Shown: positions 8,509-18,745 of the stretch, one piece after another
Position numbering within the stretch: the first letter of the stretch is position 1
Layout of the letters: every line of letters starts with the position of its first letter
Assembly (NCBI GenBank): GCA_910574965.1
Contig: CAJTDB010000011.1
Coordinates: 1-64,000 of the forward strand
Direction of reading: 5' to 3'
Length of the DNA stretch: 64,000 nucleotides
Source of the DNA: Lachnospiraceae bacterium
Lineage (GTDB): Bacteria > Bacillota > Clostridia > Lachnospirales > Lachnospiraceae
Position numbers and translations under genes: made by a program
The notes under the pieces: model-generated
The model's database searches: none
Seen by the model: only the letters and a program-made list of their open reading frames with translations
Told to the model about the DNA's origin: nothing

Positions 8509-10365
8509 ATGCTGCTGCAAATTCATGACGGCACTTTAAGTGCCGGAAGCCAGACCGTCCTCTCTCATTTCGATTTTGAAATCCGGGGGCAGGAAAAGAT
8601 CGCTCTAGTTGGCGCCAACGGAGCCGGAAAGACAACGTTCCTGCGTCTTCTGGCCGGAGAGCTGTCCCTGGACCGGGACGACAGGCGTATGTCTACAGGC
8701 ATCCGGACTTCCCGGACTCTTTCCATCGGCCTTCTGAAGCAGAAGGCCTTTTCCGATTTGTCACTTACTGTGGAAGAAGCTCTGTCCAAATCCTGTCCCT
8801 GTCCGGACCCCTTTGACCGGGCACGTTTTGACTGGGAACAGGAATATGATCGGATTTTCACCGGTTTTGGTCTTCGGAAAGAAGACAAAAAGAAATGCCT
8901 GTCGCAGTTTTCCGGCGGAGAGCAGACAAAGATCGCCCTGATCGGCCTGCTGCTTCAGAAGCCGGATCTTCTGCTTCTGGACGAACCAACCAATCATTTG
9001 GACCTTAAGACGACAGAATGGCTGGAGGACTACCTGAAAACCTGTCCTTCTGCTGCTGTTATCGTTTCCCATGACCGCTTTTTCCTGGATCGTACCGCAA
9101 ATACGATCTATGAACTTTCCCGCCGCACATTGACCCGCTATCCCGGCAGCTACAGCGCCTATCGAATTCAAAAGCAAAAAAATATCCGGCTTCAGAAAAA
9201 GGCTTATGAAAGCCAAAAGGCAGAACGGGAACGGCTGGAACAGCTTATCGAACGCTTTAAGCACAAACCCCGGAAAGCTGCTTTTGCCCGCTCCCGAAAG
9301 AAACTTTTAGATCGTATGCCGCCCCTGCCGGAGCCTGAAACAGACGATGCCCATCGTTTTTCCGAAGCAATTCTGCCTGCGCAGCCGAGTCCCAAATGGG
9401 TGCTGGAAGCAAAACATCTCCAGATCGGTTATGACCGGATGCTGGCAGAACTTTCCCTTCGCGTCCGCCGGGGACAAAAGATCGGAATCATCGGGCCAAA
9501 CGGAGCTGGAAAATCTGCCTTTTTAAAGACTGCTGCCGGTCTTCTGGCTCCCATAAAGGGAACGTGTGTTCTTGGAAATCATGTGGAACCTGCCTATTTT
9601 GACCAGATGAGCGCAGAACTTCACTCTGACAAAACGGTGGCTGAGCATTTTCATGACTGCTTTCCCGCCCTGACCGAAAAGGAAGTCCGAAGTATACTTG
9701 GTTCCTTCCTCTTTCCGGGAAAAGATGCCGCAAAGACCGTCTCTCACCTCTCCGGCGGAGAACGTGCACGTCTGGTACTGGCAGAACTATTTCAGGCAGG
9801 GCCTAACCTTTTTCTGCTGGATGAACCTACGAACCATATGGATATCCCTGCACGGGAGACTCTGGAATCTGCCTTTCGCGCTTACAAAGGCACGCTTTTG
9901 TTTGTGTCCCATGACCGCTACTTTATCCGTCAGGTGGCCGAATCCCTTCTGATTTTTGAAGCGCATTCCGTGCACTACTATCCCTTTGGATATGAACACT
10001 ATGTAGAGCACTGCCGAAAAAATGCTTCTTTTGATACCCCTTCCGCCCGTATACAGGCAGAAGAGCAGGCACTTCTGGACAGTCTTCGAAAAGTCCCAAA
10101 AGCAGAACGCCATCGCCTCAGAGAAATTCCGGAGGAGGAAGTATTTGAAGAGTGGAAACTTCGGGAAGCAGAAGAACCGCTCCTTGCGGTTCGTATGCAG
10201 ATAGAATTGTTTCTGGAACAGCGGGACAAACTGAGAGAATGGGAAGAGGATGCATACAGACATATGATTGAAAAAGAAGAACATACGCTGAATGCGTATT
10301 ATACCGAATGCTGTCTGAACTGGTATGAGCAATGGCAGGAATTTCATCCGGACGTCTCCGGATGA
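8509..10365 (+). CDS. ABC-F family ATPase (soluble duplicated ATP-binding cassettes)
   Basis: A 618-aa protein with two ATP-binding cassettes and no membrane segments. Walker A motifs are GANGAGKTT (about residue 36) and GPNGAGKSA (about 328). The signatures are FSGGEQ and LSGGER, and the Walker B segments LLLLDEPTNHLD and LFLLDEPTNHMD. A charged linker between the cassettes is typical of ABC-F proteins that act at the ribosomal E-site. Some members protect ribosomes from antibiotics and others tune translation; the sequence does not decide. Its start has AAAGGAGG 7 nt upstream and lies 30 nt after the FtsA-like gene, so co-transcription is likely. Confidence 0.88.
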   Translation: MLLQIHDGTLSAGSQTVLSHFDFEIRGQEKIALVGANGAGKTTFLRLLAGELSLDRDDRRMSTGIRTSRTLSIGLLKQKAFSDLSLTVEEALSKSCPCPDPFDRARFDWEQEYDRIFTGFGLRKEDKKKCLSQFSGGEQTKIALIGLLLQKPDLLLLDEPTNHLDLKTTEWLEDYLKTCPSAAVIVSHDRFFLDRTANTIYELSRRTLTRYPGSYSAYRIQKQKNIRLQKKAYESQKAERERLEQLIERFKHKPRKAAFARSRKKLLDRMPPLPEPETDDAHRFSEAILPAQPSPKWVLEAKHLQIGYDRMLAELSLRVRRGQKIGIIGPNGAGKSAFLKTAAGLLAPIKGTCVLGNHVEPAYFDQMSAELHSDKTVAEHFHDCFPALTEKEVRSILGSFLFPGKDAAKTVSHLSGGERARLVLAELFQAGPNLFLLDEPTNHMDIPARETLESAFRAYKGTLLFVSHDRYFIRQVAESLLIFEAHSVHYYPFGYEHYVEHCRKNASFDTPSARIQAEEQALLDSLRKVPKAERHRLREIPEEEVFEEWKLREAEEPLLAVRMQIELFLEQRDKLREWEEDAYRHMIEKEEHTLNAYYTECCLNWYEQWQEFHPDVSG

Positions 10366-10387
10366 TATCTTTTGCATCCTTCCTAAA

Positions 10388-10804
10388 TTAAAAGCCAAAA
10401 TAAGCGTATGCAAAGGCGCCTGCGGCCCTTCCAAGAGCCATGGACAAAACCAGCCAGGACATACCGGTTTTCAGACGGATTCTCCGGCTGAAGATCGGTA
10501 CGGTATCTATGATCTCTGTCAGGGCCATCGCCCAGGCACCTGTAAAGATGCCTGAAAAAAGCCCAAAGGACACCACGCCCACCATCCCAACCGGCACCGA
10601 AAAACCATAAATACTAACCAGATTTCCCAGAATACCACCTATTGCTGCAGCGTCCTCATAATACAGAATATATTTGGCCGTATGGGTCTTCCCGGCAAAG
10701 CGGGACACAACCCCAAGAGCGATCAGAAACGCGAACATACCGCCTGCCACGGCAAATCCGCTGCTCAGTCCCAGAACTCCCAAAAGGATCTGCTTAATCC
10801 ACAT
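10388..10804 (-). CDS. spoVAB: Stage V sporulation protein AB
   Basis: A 138-aa membrane protein with about four hydrophobic segments, matching SpoVAB in length and in the GxxxGxxxAxxxAEIID-like core (GIFTGAWAMALTEIIDTVPIFSRR). It is a membrane component encoded in spoVA operons and needed for DPA handling. It overlaps the end of spoVAA by 11 bp, implying translational coupling. It is the last gene of the spoIIA-spoVA run and converges on the ABC-F gene. Confidence 0.9.
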   Translation of the reverse strand: MWIKQILLGVLGLSSGFAVAGGMFAFLIALGVVSRFAGKTHTAKYILYYEDAAAIGGILGNLVSIYGFSVPVGMVGVVSFGLFSGIFTGAWAMALTEIIDTVPIFSRRIRLKTGMSWLVLSMALGRAAGAFAYAYFGF

Positions 10805-11420
10805 CGATACTTGTCTCCTTACGGTTACATCCGTCGATCAGCGTCGTATTTACATCATTTTCATACTGGCGCATCTCTACTTCCATAGGCGTCGGGTCCT
10901 TCGTAATCTTCTTTCCCCCGAAATGATTATAAAATACAATAATGCCGACCGCAATCCCTATAGAATACGTAATCTCCAGCATGGTAAAACCGTCGGAAGG
11001 CTGTCCCGTCATCAGCTCATACACCTGCTGAAACACCTGATTCACCCCTACGTCATTATTAAAGGTCATAATGGAAAATGCCGAACCGATAAAAATAGTA
11101 ATGCACAAAAGCACTACTTTTATCAGACTCCACCGATCTCTGGCATATTCCTGCGACTCATAATCAATGATAAAGTCTGACTCCCCTAGGTTCTGTATCT
11201 CCAGATCCGGATAGATCTCATGAATCAGCTCTACTACTTTCATAATGGAAAATACATACCGATTACTCTTTTCCGCCTGGATCTTCAAGAGCTTTAATGT
11301 TTTCAGCCGGGTTTTTACGGAAGCATTGGTACACTCCAGCTTCGCCACATCCCCCAGTCTTACATCCGTGTGATCCACTTCAATATTCTGGTCGATTTTA
11401 ATATACAAAACCTCGCTCAC
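10794..11420 (-). CDS. spoVAA: Stage V sporulation protein AA
   Basis: A 208-aa protein with the SpoVAA layout: a soluble N-terminal domain (residues 1-95, VRLGDVAKLEC near the start), a transmembrane hairpin at about 100-120 and a second at about 150-170, then a short polar tail. SpoVAA takes part in DPA uptake into the forespore. Translation probably starts at GTG (11420), with GGAGG 9 nt upstream. It follows sigF after 68 nt, so it may be read from the spoIIA operon or from its own forespore promoter. Confidence 0.9.
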   Translation of the reverse strand: MSEVLYIKIDQNIEVDHTDVRLGDVAKLECTNASVKTRLKTLKLLKIQAEKSNRYVFSIMKVVELIHEIYPDLEIQNLGESDFIIDYESQEYARDRWSLIKVVLLCITIFIGSAFSIMTFNNDVGVNQVFQQVYELMTGQPSDGFTMLEITYSIGIAVGIIVFYNHFGGKKITKDPTPMEVEMRQYENDVNTTLIDGCNRKETSIDVD

Positions 11421-11488
11421 TGTGCCCTACCTCCGTCATCTCTGACCTTATCATCTGCACTTGTGTCCTTTTTTATACACAGATTTTG

Positions 11489-12214
11489 TCAGCTCACCAG
11501 CTTTTCTCTCATCTGCTTTAAGATACGCTTTTCTAAACGGCTCACCTGTACTTGGGATACCCCCAGCACTCTGGCCACTTCCGACTGCGTTTTCTCCTGC
11601 ATGTACCGCATGATAATTAGTTTTCGTTCCATATCCGGCAGCTCCTCCAAGAGCTGTTCTAACACTACCCGATTCAAAAGCTGCTGCATTCCGCCGGTCT
11701 GTGTCTGGCTTTCCATCCGGTCCAGCAAGCACACTTCACTGCCATCTTTTTGAGGTATGGTTTTGTATATGGATTCCACTTCCGCCGACGATTCCAGTGC
11801 CATAGCAATATCCTCTCTTGTAAGCTCTGTAACCACAGACAGTTCCTCCATGGTTGGCTCTCTTCCTGTCTGTCTTCTGAAGTTTTCTGTCTCCCGCTTG
11901 ATCTTCCAGCAGTTCTCCTTCAGCGTACGGCTGACTTTGACAATTCCGTCATCTCTTAGAAACCGCTTGATTTCTCCTGCAATCATGGGCACCGCATAGG
12001 TGGAAAATTTCACCTCAAAAGAAGTATCAAATTTGTCGATGGCCTTAATCAGCCCCATAGCACCGATCTGAAACAGGTCCTCCATATCCGTCCCTCTTCC
12101 GGCAAATCGCTTTACAATACTCCAAACGAGTCCCATATTCTCTTCTACTAACTGTTCTCTTGCTTCCTTATCCCCATGGTGTGACCGTTCAATCAGAACC
12201 ATTGTCTCTTCCAT
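11489..12214 (-). CDS. sigF: RNA polymerase sigma-F factor, first forespore sigma factor
   Basis: A 241-aa sigma-70 family protein of sigma-F type. Region 2 is present (GLVWSIVKRFAGRGTDMEDL then FSTYAVPMIAGEIKRFLRDD), as is the region 4 helix-turn-helix (SEVARVLGVSQVQVSRLEKR). SigF starts forespore-specific transcription after asymmetric division. It is held inactive by SpoIIAB, encoded 8 nt upstream, and released by dephosphorylated SpoIIAA. AGGAGG is 13 nt from the chosen ATG, which is long, so the exact start is slightly uncertain. Confidence 0.95.
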   Translation of the reverse strand: MEETMVLIERSHHGDKEAREQLVEENMGLVWSIVKRFAGRGTDMEDLFQIGAMGLIKAIDKFDTSFEVKFSTYAVPMIAGEIKRFLRDDGIVKVSRTLKENCWKIKRETENFRRQTGREPTMEELSVVTELTREDIAMALESSAEVESIYKTIPQKDGSEVCLLDRMESQTQTGGMQQLLNRVVLEQLLEELPDMERKLIIMRYMQEKTQSEVARVLGVSQVQVSRLEKRILKQMREKLVS

Positions 12215-12222
12215 AAAGATAG

Positions 12223-12663
12223 TCAGTCCTCCTGTCTCTCGAATCCCTGCCCGATCCTTTTCACCATATGGACCGTTGTGCCTGTTCCCAGTTCCGACTG
12301 CACTTCCACCTGATCCATAAATGCTTCCATGAACATAAAACCCATTCCGGAACGCTCAAGTTCCGGACGGCTTGTGTACAGAGGCTCCATGGCCTGCTTT
12401 ACATCTTCGATACCAACTCCTTCATCTGTCACCCAGAGTTCCAGCAATCCATCCCCAAGAGCAGCCCGAACCACTACTGTATGTATTCCATCCGGATATC
12501 CATGAATGATGGCATTGGTCACTGCTTCGGATACGGCTGTCCGGATATCCGCCACTTCCTCCATCGTAGGATTTAACTGGCTTACAAAAGCCGCCACGGC
12601 GACTCTTGCAAACCCTTCATTTTCCGATCTGCTGTCAAATGCCAGCGTCATCTCATTTTTCAT
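12223..12663 (-). CDS. spoIIAB: Anti-sigma-F factor and serine kinase
   Basis: A 146-aa GHKL-fold protein. The N-box is [11 protein letters not shown], the G1 box TDEGVGIED, and the G2 region [12 protein letters not shown]. SpoIIAB binds sigma-F with ATP and phosphorylates SpoIIAA. It sits between spoIIAA and sigF in the classic three-gene order, 8 nt before sigF. A GGAG ribosome site precedes the start. Confidence 0.95.
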   Translation of the reverse strand: MKNEMTLAFDSRSENEGFARVAVAAFVSQLNPTMEEVADIRTAVSEAVTNAIIHGYPDGIHTVVVRAALGDGLLELWVTDEGVGIEDVKQAMEPLYTSRPELERSGMGFMFMEAFMDQVEVQSELGTGTTVHMVKRIGQGFERQED

Positions 12664-12773
12664 TTTTTTGTTCTCCTATTTAAAAATTGTTCTTCCATGC
12701 ATTTTCCGTGCGGATGCTGTTTTTAAAAATTCCGTATCCCCACGAAAAAACCGAACAGATGCTGTTTTATTTT

Positions 12774-13076
12774 TTATGAAAATTCAATAAATTTTCGGAT
12801 GCCCGACATGGACAAGATCCTTCGGATCTGTCCGTTCATATGACTGACGATTACTTTTCCATTTAACGCCCGCATAATCTTGTAACGTCCAAGGAGCATT
12901 CCGATCCCTGCACTGTCCATAAATTCCGTCTGTGAAAAATCAAATTCCACTTCATCTATTGGCTCTCTTTCCACCAGTGCATCGACTTTCAGCCGGATAG
13001 CCTCCGTATGATGATGATCCACTTCCGACGGAAGATGAACCATCAGCCGTCTTCCTCTCTGCTCCAGCATGTCCAT
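12774..13076 (-). CDS. spoIIAA: Anti-sigma-F factor antagonist
   Basis: A 100-aa STAS-domain protein. The serine phosphorylated by SpoIIAB lies in FMDSAGIGMLLGRYK; the B. subtilis protein has FMDSSG here. When dephosphorylated by SpoIIE it displaces SpoIIAB from sigma-F. I chose ATG at 13076, preceded by GGGGGTGAG; the reading frame stays open to an ATG at 13142 but without a ribosome site. The 110-nt gap to spoIIAB is longer than usual and holds no visible gene or terminator. Confidence 0.93.
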   Translation of the reverse strand: MDMLEQRGRRLMVHLPSEVDHHHTEAIRLKVDALVEREPIDEVEFDFSQTEFMDSAGIGMLLGRYKIMRALNGKVIVSHMNGQIRRILSMSGIRKFIEFS

Positions 13077-13180
13077 AAACTCACCCCCTTTTCTCTGAAA
13101 TTCTGCATCCGGATTCCGATGCTTCTGAAACTTTTTCCACACAAAAAGGACTGCGTCCGGATACAGCTCCTGCTTTTCAC

Positions 13181-13220
13181 AAAAAAAGCAGGAGCTGCTT
13201 ATGACCGCAGCCCCTCCCTT
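13181..13220 (-). terminator. Terminator downstream of the valS-folC-TPR operon
   Basis: On the minus strand GGAGGGGCTGC and GCAGCTCCTGC pair with one mismatch and one wobble, followed by TTTTTTT. It lies between the TPR gene and spoIIAA and separates the two transcripts. Confidence 0.65.
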
Positions 13221-13260
13221 CAGGGTTCTTCCTGTGTATTTTGTACAGATCTATTTTCTG

Positions 13261-14640
13261 TTAAATTCCTGCCATAAATCTGGCGGCATCTGTTGCTATC
13301 TTTGTACCCGGAAACTCATCTACAATTTTCTGATAATACTGCTTTGCGTGTTCTGTATCTCCTGCTCCGTGATAGGATCTGGCCAGGAAATAAAGTGCGT
13401 CCTGATTCTCATTATTCAGATCGTAACATCTTTGCAGATTCTCAACCGCAGTCTCATACTCTCTTGCTCTGTATGCATCATAACCGGCTTTATACAGATC
13501 TTTTATCGCCTCTTCTCCCACCTGGGCAAAGAGAGAATCATAGATCACCTTCCCGTCATCCGTCAGTGTCTCCTTATCAATCTGCTCCAACTGCTCTAAA
13601 GCACCTGCCATATCCGTTTCTGTAAACAGACGATAAGCTTTCAGAAGTTCCTCTTGAGACGCCAGCTTGTCTGCTGCCTCTCCTGCCGCTTTCACCGCCG
13701 CTTCTGATTCCGCCTTCAGCGTATCCATCTCCGACTGCAGACTGGAAAGAGCCGCCGTCTTAGACTCCAACTGGTCACTGTACTCGGCTACGGCTTCATT
13801 GAGCTCCGCGCTTTTCAACTGCTGCTGCGCAGGCATAATCAGAAACCACATAACCGCTACGCCGATAGCAAGTCCAATGGCCACGTTGATTACCGAATGC
13901 AGCCCCGTATTGTCTTTGACTCCGATGGGCTGGATAATCGTCTCATTGCCGCTGACATAGGCAATGGAATCTTTCCCTACCTGTACCTCTTCCTTCGGAT
14001 TAGGCGCCTTTCTGCGCGGCTGTTTTCCTTCTGCATCATCTAATTCTTTCAGATACCGCAGCGCTCTTGTATTCGAATTATCGATTTCTATTACCATATC
14101 CAGCTCAGATCTGGCTCTGCCATAATCGTCCATTTTCATATAGAGAAGAGCCAGAAGCTGATGTCCTTTGATCAGATTCCGATTGGTAGAGAGGATCTTC
14201 TTCAGTTGGATAACTGCCAGATCATAACTCCCCTGCTCACAGTAAAAAAGGGACTGATTGTATTTTTTGATGGTCGTATTAATGGCGGAAAGCCGCGCCG
14301 GATTCTTCTGGATTTCCTCAATATAATAACTCGCCAGATTATCCTCTTTCTGAAAATTCCTGCTTAAGACCCACTGAGATAAGGCTTCCACCACTTCTCC
14401 CATCTCAAACTGCACCAATCCCAGCAGATTGCGGGCATCGGTATTCTTTTTATTGATTTTCAGACTCTGACGCAGTGAAATCACCGCACCTGACAGATCA
14501 CGCACTCTTGCCTTTTCCAGACCCTCGTTATAATACGCATTGGAAGTCTGGAACAGACGACAGTAGCGCGATACATCCGCCCCGCATTTGCCGCAGTAAT
14601 CCAGTGCTGTCAGCTCTGCCCCACAGTTAAAACATTTCAT
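13261..14640 (-). CDS. Zinc-ribbon TPR membrane protein
   Basis: A 459-aa protein with four visible parts. There is a zinc ribbon at residues 3-20 (CFNCGAEL, CGKCGAD), then tetratricopeptide repeats at about 35-200. A single membrane span sits at about 250-268 (VINVAIGLAIGVAVMWFLIM), followed by a coiled coil at about 275-335. C-terminal TPRs (about 370-455) include DALYFLARSYHGAGDTEHA. The C-terminal half would lie outside the membrane. It is the last gene of the valS-folC operon, 13 nt after a 47-codon ORF. A scaffold role at the cell surface is plausible, but no specific function is recognisable. Confidence 0.75.
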   Translation of the reverse strand: MKCFNCGAELTALDYCGKCGADVSRYCRLFQTSNAYYNEGLEKARVRDLSGAVISLRQSLKINKKNTDARNLLGLVQFEMGEVVEALSQWVLSRNFQKEDNLASYYIEEIQKNPARLSAINTTIKKYNQSLFYCEQGSYDLAVIQLKKILSTNRNLIKGHQLLALLYMKMDDYGRARSELDMVIEIDNSNTRALRYLKELDDAEGKQPRRKAPNPKEEVQVGKDSIAYVSGNETIIQPIGVKDNTGLHSVINVAIGLAIGVAVMWFLIMPAQQQLKSAELNEAVAEYSDQLESKTAALSSLQSEMDTLKAESEAAVKAAGEAADKLASQEELLKAYRLFTETDMAGALEQLEQIDKETLTDDGKVIYDSLFAQVGEEAIKDLYKAGYDAYRAREYETAVENLQRCYDLNNENQDALYFLARSYHGAGDTEHAKQYYQKIVDEFPGTKIATDAARFMAGI

Positions 14641-14653
14641 ATGACCACCTTTT

Positions 14654-14797
14654 CTACTGATGTTCTTTCATTTCCCTCAACATTTCATCCATCAGATCTG
14701 TCACGTCTGAAAGGTTGTTGTTATAGACCGTATCTTCTACCTGGTCGATCTCAAGACTCGGACGAAATTTCTTCAATTCTTCTTCAAAATCAAGCAT
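14654..14797 (-). CDS. Small acidic protein of unknown function (47 aa)
   Basis: The ORF encodes 47 residues beginning MLDFEEELKKFRPSLEIDQ and ending DEMLREMKEHQ. It is acidic and likely helical. The ATG overlaps the last 8 bp of folC, GGAG lies 8 nt upstream, and the TPR gene follows after 13 nt, so it is translationally coupled within the operon. No domain is recognised; the tight packing and clean start argue that it is real. Confidence 0.6.
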   Translation of the reverse strand: MLDFEEELKKFRPSLEIDQVEDTVYNNNLSDVTDLMDEMLREMKEHQ

Positions 14798-16091
14798 ATT
14801 CTTTGCTCCTTATAATTCGTTTCAGGCTGCCCACCAAATACAGGGAACCGACGCAGAATAAGATTCCGCCGTCCTTTCGCTCAAGGGCCGCATCAAATGC
14901 TTCTAGGACAGAAGGATATTCTGCCACTGGCTGTTTCGTGTATTTACGGAAGATTTGTGAAAGCTCTTCTGCCGGCACTTTGCGGTCCGAATCCACCTCT
15001 GTAACCACCGCACTGTCAAAGGACAGGTTCTCACAGATCGTCCGTATCATCCCTTCATAGTCTTTTTCCTTTACACAGGAAAATAATATGGTAACTTTTG
15101 TATCTTTTTGAAATCTTCTGGCTGTCTTTACAAATTCTTCCACACCGGAGTCATTATGGGCACCATCCAGAATCACTCCCGGCAGCACTGTTTCCATGCG
15201 CCCCTGCCAGCGCATCTGCTCCATGCCTCTGCGGATATCTTCTTCTGTAAGTTCCGGATCCAGCACATGCGCCGCAGCCGCCGCTTCGCAGGCATTCATG
15301 ATCTGATACTCCGCCACACTGGAAATAGATATTTCCATAGGTAAATAATACCCAGTATCCATTAAAAAATCAATCGTTTTCTGGGTATTCATTAAAATTT
15401 TATACATATCGGGCCGAATGGCATAAGCTTCTGCGTGCATTTCGGCCGCTTTTTCCAGGATTACACGCTCCACATCTTTTCTGGTTCCGTCATATATTAC
15501 CGGACAGCCCTCCTTAATGATACCTGCTTTCTCCCCTGCAATCAGCTCGTAGGTATCTCCCAGATACTCCGTATGCTCCAGACTGATGGACGTGATGACA
15601 CTGACCAGCGGCTTTTCAATTACGTTTGTGGCATCAAAACGTCCGCCCAGCCCTGTCTCCAATACCACATATTCCATATGACTTTTGTCAAAGATGTAGA
15701 TCCCCATCAGAAACAGAAGCTCAAAAAAGGTCGGATGGGAAAAGCGGTCCGGACATTCTTTTAAGAGGCTTTGAACCTGTTCCATAACCGCCTTAAAAGC
15801 TTCCAGGAAAAGGTCATCACTTACCGGCTGCTGGTTCAGTTGAAAACGTTCGTTAATCTCCACCAAATGAGGCGAGGTAAAGAGCCCTGTCTGCCGGCCT
15901 GCTGTCGTCAAAATCGACGACAGATAGGCACAGACAGAACCTTTCCCATTAGAACCTGCCACATGAATCAGCTTCATGCGGCGTTCCGGATGCCCCAAAC
16001 GCGCAAGCACCATCCGGGTATTTTCCAGTGTGTTTTTCGTGGTGAATCTTGGTGTATCATTTATATAGGCTACTGCTTCTTCGTAGTTCAT
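14790..16091 (-). CDS. folC: Folylpolyglutamate synthase / dihydrofolate synthase
   Basis: A 433-aa Mur-ligase-family enzyme. The ATP-binding loop is HVAGSNGKGSVCAYL near residue 45, the metal-binding region TGLGGRFDATNV, and the substrate region LDGAHND near 310. It adds glutamate residues to folates, and in many bacteria also makes dihydrofolate from dihydropteroate. It begins 1 nt after the valS stop, so it is in the valS operon. Confidence 0.93.
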   Translation of the reverse strand: MNYEEAVAYINDTPRFTTKNTLENTRMVLARLGHPERRMKLIHVAGSNGKGSVCAYLSSILTTAGRQTGLFTSPHLVEINERFQLNQQPVSDDLFLEAFKAVMEQVQSLLKECPDRFSHPTFFELLFLMGIYIFDKSHMEYVVLETGLGGRFDATNVIEKPLVSVITSISLEHTEYLGDTYELIAGEKAGIIKEGCPVIYDGTRKDVERVILEKAAEMHAEAYAIRPDMYKILMNTQKTIDFLMDTGYYLPMEISISSVAEYQIMNACEAAAAAHVLDPELTEEDIRRGMEQMRWQGRMETVLPGVILDGAHNDSGVEEFVKTARRFQKDTKVTILFSCVKEKDYEGMIRTICENLSFDSAVVTEVDSDRKVPAEELSQIFRKYTKQPVAEYPSVLEAFDAALERKDGGILFCVGSLYLVGSLKRIIRSKEYA

Positions 16092-16092
16092 C

Positions 16093-18726
16093 TTATTCTC
16101 CCAGTTGGGCCAGACGCTCCCGAACCTGGTCCATCATCTGTGTATATTTCTCAAGCTTGCCCTTTTCTTCCTCGATTTTGGCCGCCGGAGCTTTGCTCAC
16201 AAACCGTTCATTTTTCAGCATACCATTCACACGGGCAAGCTCTTTCGTAAGACGCGCCTCTTCTTTTTTCAGCCGCTCTTTCTCTTTATCAATGTCCAGA
16301 AGCTCTGCCAACGGCATATAGATAGCAGCCTCCGGAATCATAGTTGACACCGCGTTCTCTGCAATGCCTGTCTTGTCAGGCTGAATCAGCACTTCTGAGG
16401 CAAAGCCAAGAGCCGCAAAAAAGCTCCTGCCCTGGCTGAAGATTTCCCGGACCTTAGGATTTTCAGAGACCACACAGACGGTCGCCTTCTTACTGTTCGG
16501 CACATTCATATCCGCCCGCACATTCCGGATCCCGCGCACAGCCTCCTTGATTGTCTCGATGGCCTGCTCATCTGCCGCAAAATCCCATGCTTTCGTATAT
16601 TCCGGCCAGGAGGAGATCATAATCGATTCTTCCCCGGACAGATTGCAGAAAATTTCTTCTGTAATAAAAGGCATATATGGATGCAGCATCTTCAATGCAT
16701 GAATAAGCACGGTCTTCAGCGTCCAGAGGGCAGTTTCTCTGGATTTATCTTCCCGGTTCCACAGGCGCGGCTTCACCATCTCAATATACCAGTCGCAGAA
16801 CTCATCCCAGATAAAATCATAGATTTTCTGTACGGCAATCCCCAACTCAAAACTGTCCATGTTGGCCGTAACTTCTCCTGCTAAACGGTTGACCTTTGAG
16901 AGAATCCACTTATCCGCAGCAGTCAGAGAAGACAAATCTGCCTCCAAAACCTCATCCTCCCCCAGGTTCATCATAATAAACCGGGAGGCATTCCACACTT
17001 TATTGGCAAAATTCCGACTGGCCTTCACCCGTTCCATAGAGAAACGCATATCGTTGCCCGGAGCATTTCCGGTTACCAGCGTCAGGCGCAGAGCATCTGC
17101 ACCGTATTCTCCGATGATCTCCAGCGGATCGATGCCGTTCCCCAGAGACTTGCTCATCTTGCGTCCCTGTGCGTCCCGCACCAGTCCGTGAATCAGCACA
17201 TGATGGAAAGGACTCTTCCCTGTCTGCTCATAACCGGAAAATACCATGCGAATTACCCAGAAAAAGATGATGTCATACCCGGTTACCAGCACATCCGTCG
17301 GATAGAAATAATCCAGATCTTCCGTCTGCTTCGGCCATCCAAGAGTGGAGAAAGGCCAAAGAGCAGAGGAAAACCATGTATCCAGCGTATCCTCATCCTG
17401 GCTCAGATGGGTATGTCCGCACTTGGGACAGATCGACGGTGCTTCCTTCGCCACTACGATCTCCCCGCAGGAATCACAATAGTAGGCCGGTATTCTATGT
17501 CCCCACCAGAGCTGTCTCGAAATACACCAGTCACGGATATTTTCCAGCCAGTGCAGATAAATCTTGTCAAACCGCTCCGGCACAAACGTCAGTTCTCCAT
17601 TTTTCACTGCTTCAATGGCAGGTTTTGCCAGCTCCTCCATCTTCACAAACCACTGCTGCTTTATCATAGGCTCCACCGTTGTCTTACAGCGGTCATGAGT
17701 ACCTACGTTATGAGCATGTTCTTCCACTTTCACCAGAAGTCCCTGCTCCTCCAGGTCCTTTACGATGGCCTTTCTCGCCTCATAGCGGTCCATTCCCTGG
17801 TATTTTCCTGGATAACTGATAGTTGCATCATCATTCATGATGTTGATCTCAGGAAGGTGGTGTCTTCTGCCCACTTCAAAATCGTTGGGGTCATGGGCAG
17901 GGGTGATCTTCACACATCCGGTACCAAATTCTTTGTCCACATAAGGATCGGCAATGACCGGAATCTCCCGGTCGGTCAGCGGAAGTTTCAGCGTCTTTCC
18001 GATCAGATGAATATACCGCTCATCCTCCGGATTGACCGCCACTGCTGTATCTCCAAGCATCGTTTCCGGACGGGTCGTAGCGATCTTGACATATCCGCTG
18101 CCGTCTGCTATGGGATAATTGATATACCAGAAATGTCCAGCCTGCTCTTCATGCTCCACCTCTGCATCGGAGATGGATGTCTGGCACACCGGACACCAGT
18201 TGATGATCCGGGAACCTTTGTAAATATATCCTTTTTCGTACAGGCGTACGAATACTTCCAGCACCGCTTCCGAACAGCCTTCATCCATGGTAAAGCGCTC
18301 CCGGTCCCAGTCACAGGAAGATCCCAGCTTTTTCAACTGGTTAATAATAGCCCCGCCGTATTCTTCCTTCCACTGCCAGGCTCTTTTTAAAAATCCTTCT
18401 CTGCCCAGCTCCTTTTTATCGATGCCTTCCTCTTTTAACTGGTTTGTCACTTTCACTTCTGTAGAGATCGACGCATGATCTGTTCCAGGAATCCAGAGGG
18501 CATTGTAGCCCTGCATCCTTTTATAACGGATTAAAATGTCCTGCAGCGTCTCGTCCAGTGCATGGCCCATATGAAGCTTTCCTGTTACATTTGGGGGCGG
18601 AATTACAATGGTAAAGGGCTTTTTGCTTCTATCCACTTCCGCATGAAAATATTTTCTTCCCATCCACTTGGTATAAGTGCGCTCCTCGATGGAGGTAGGA
18701 TCGTAGGTTTTCGCTAATTCTTTCAT
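16093..18726 (-). CDS. valS: Valyl-tRNA synthetase
   Basis: An 877-aa class I synthetase of normal length. The HIGH motif is in [14 protein letters not shown] (about residue 50) and KMSKS in [14 protein letters not shown] (about 520). The editing domain lies between them ([15 protein letters not shown]), and a C-terminal coiled coil (about 810-877) is typical of ValRS. It charges tRNA-Val. A T-box leader lies about 2.2 kb upstream, separated by the CotH-like gene and a hairpin array, so T-box control would have to act through that gene. Confidence 0.97.
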   Translation of the reverse strand: MKELAKTYDPTSIEERTYTKWMGRKYFHAEVDRSKKPFTIVIPPPNVTGKLHMGHALDETLQDILIRYKRMQGYNALWIPGTDHASISTEVKVTNQLKEEGIDKKELGREGFLKRAWQWKEEYGGAIINQLKKLGSSCDWDRERFTMDEGCSEAVLEVFVRLYEKGYIYKGSRIINWCPVCQTSISDAEVEHEEQAGHFWYINYPIADGSGYVKIATTRPETMLGDTAVAVNPEDERYIHLIGKTLKLPLTDREIPVIADPYVDKEFGTGCVKITPAHDPNDFEVGRRHHLPEINIMNDDATISYPGKYQGMDRYEARKAIVKDLEEQGLLVKVEEHAHNVGTHDRCKTTVEPMIKQQWFVKMEELAKPAIEAVKNGELTFVPERFDKIYLHWLENIRDWCISRQLWWGHRIPAYYCDSCGEIVVAKEAPSICPKCGHTHLSQDEDTLDTWFSSALWPFSTLGWPKQTEDLDYFYPTDVLVTGYDIIFFWVIRMVFSGYEQTGKSPFHHVLIHGLVRDAQGRKMSKSLGNGIDPLEIIGEYGADALRLTLVTGNAPGNDMRFSMERVKASRNFANKVWNASRFIMMNLGEDEVLEADLSSLTAADKWILSKVNRLAGEVTANMDSFELGIAVQKIYDFIWDEFCDWYIEMVKPRLWNREDKSRETALWTLKTVLIHALKMLHPYMPFITEEIFCNLSGEESIMISSWPEYTKAWDFAADEQAIETIKEAVRGIRNVRADMNVPNSKKATVCVVSENPKVREIFSQGRSFFAALGFASEVLIQPDKTGIAENAVSTMIPEAAIYMPLAELLDIDKEKERLKKEEARLTKELARVNGMLKNERFVSKAPAAKIEEEKGKLEKYTQMMDQVRERLAQLGE

Positions 18727-18745
18727 AAATTATCTCTCCTTATTT

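Noticed and set aside
17188-18390. A 400-codon plus-strand ORF
   Set aside because: It lies wholly antisense to valS, whose frame is certain, and the translation has no recognisable domain.
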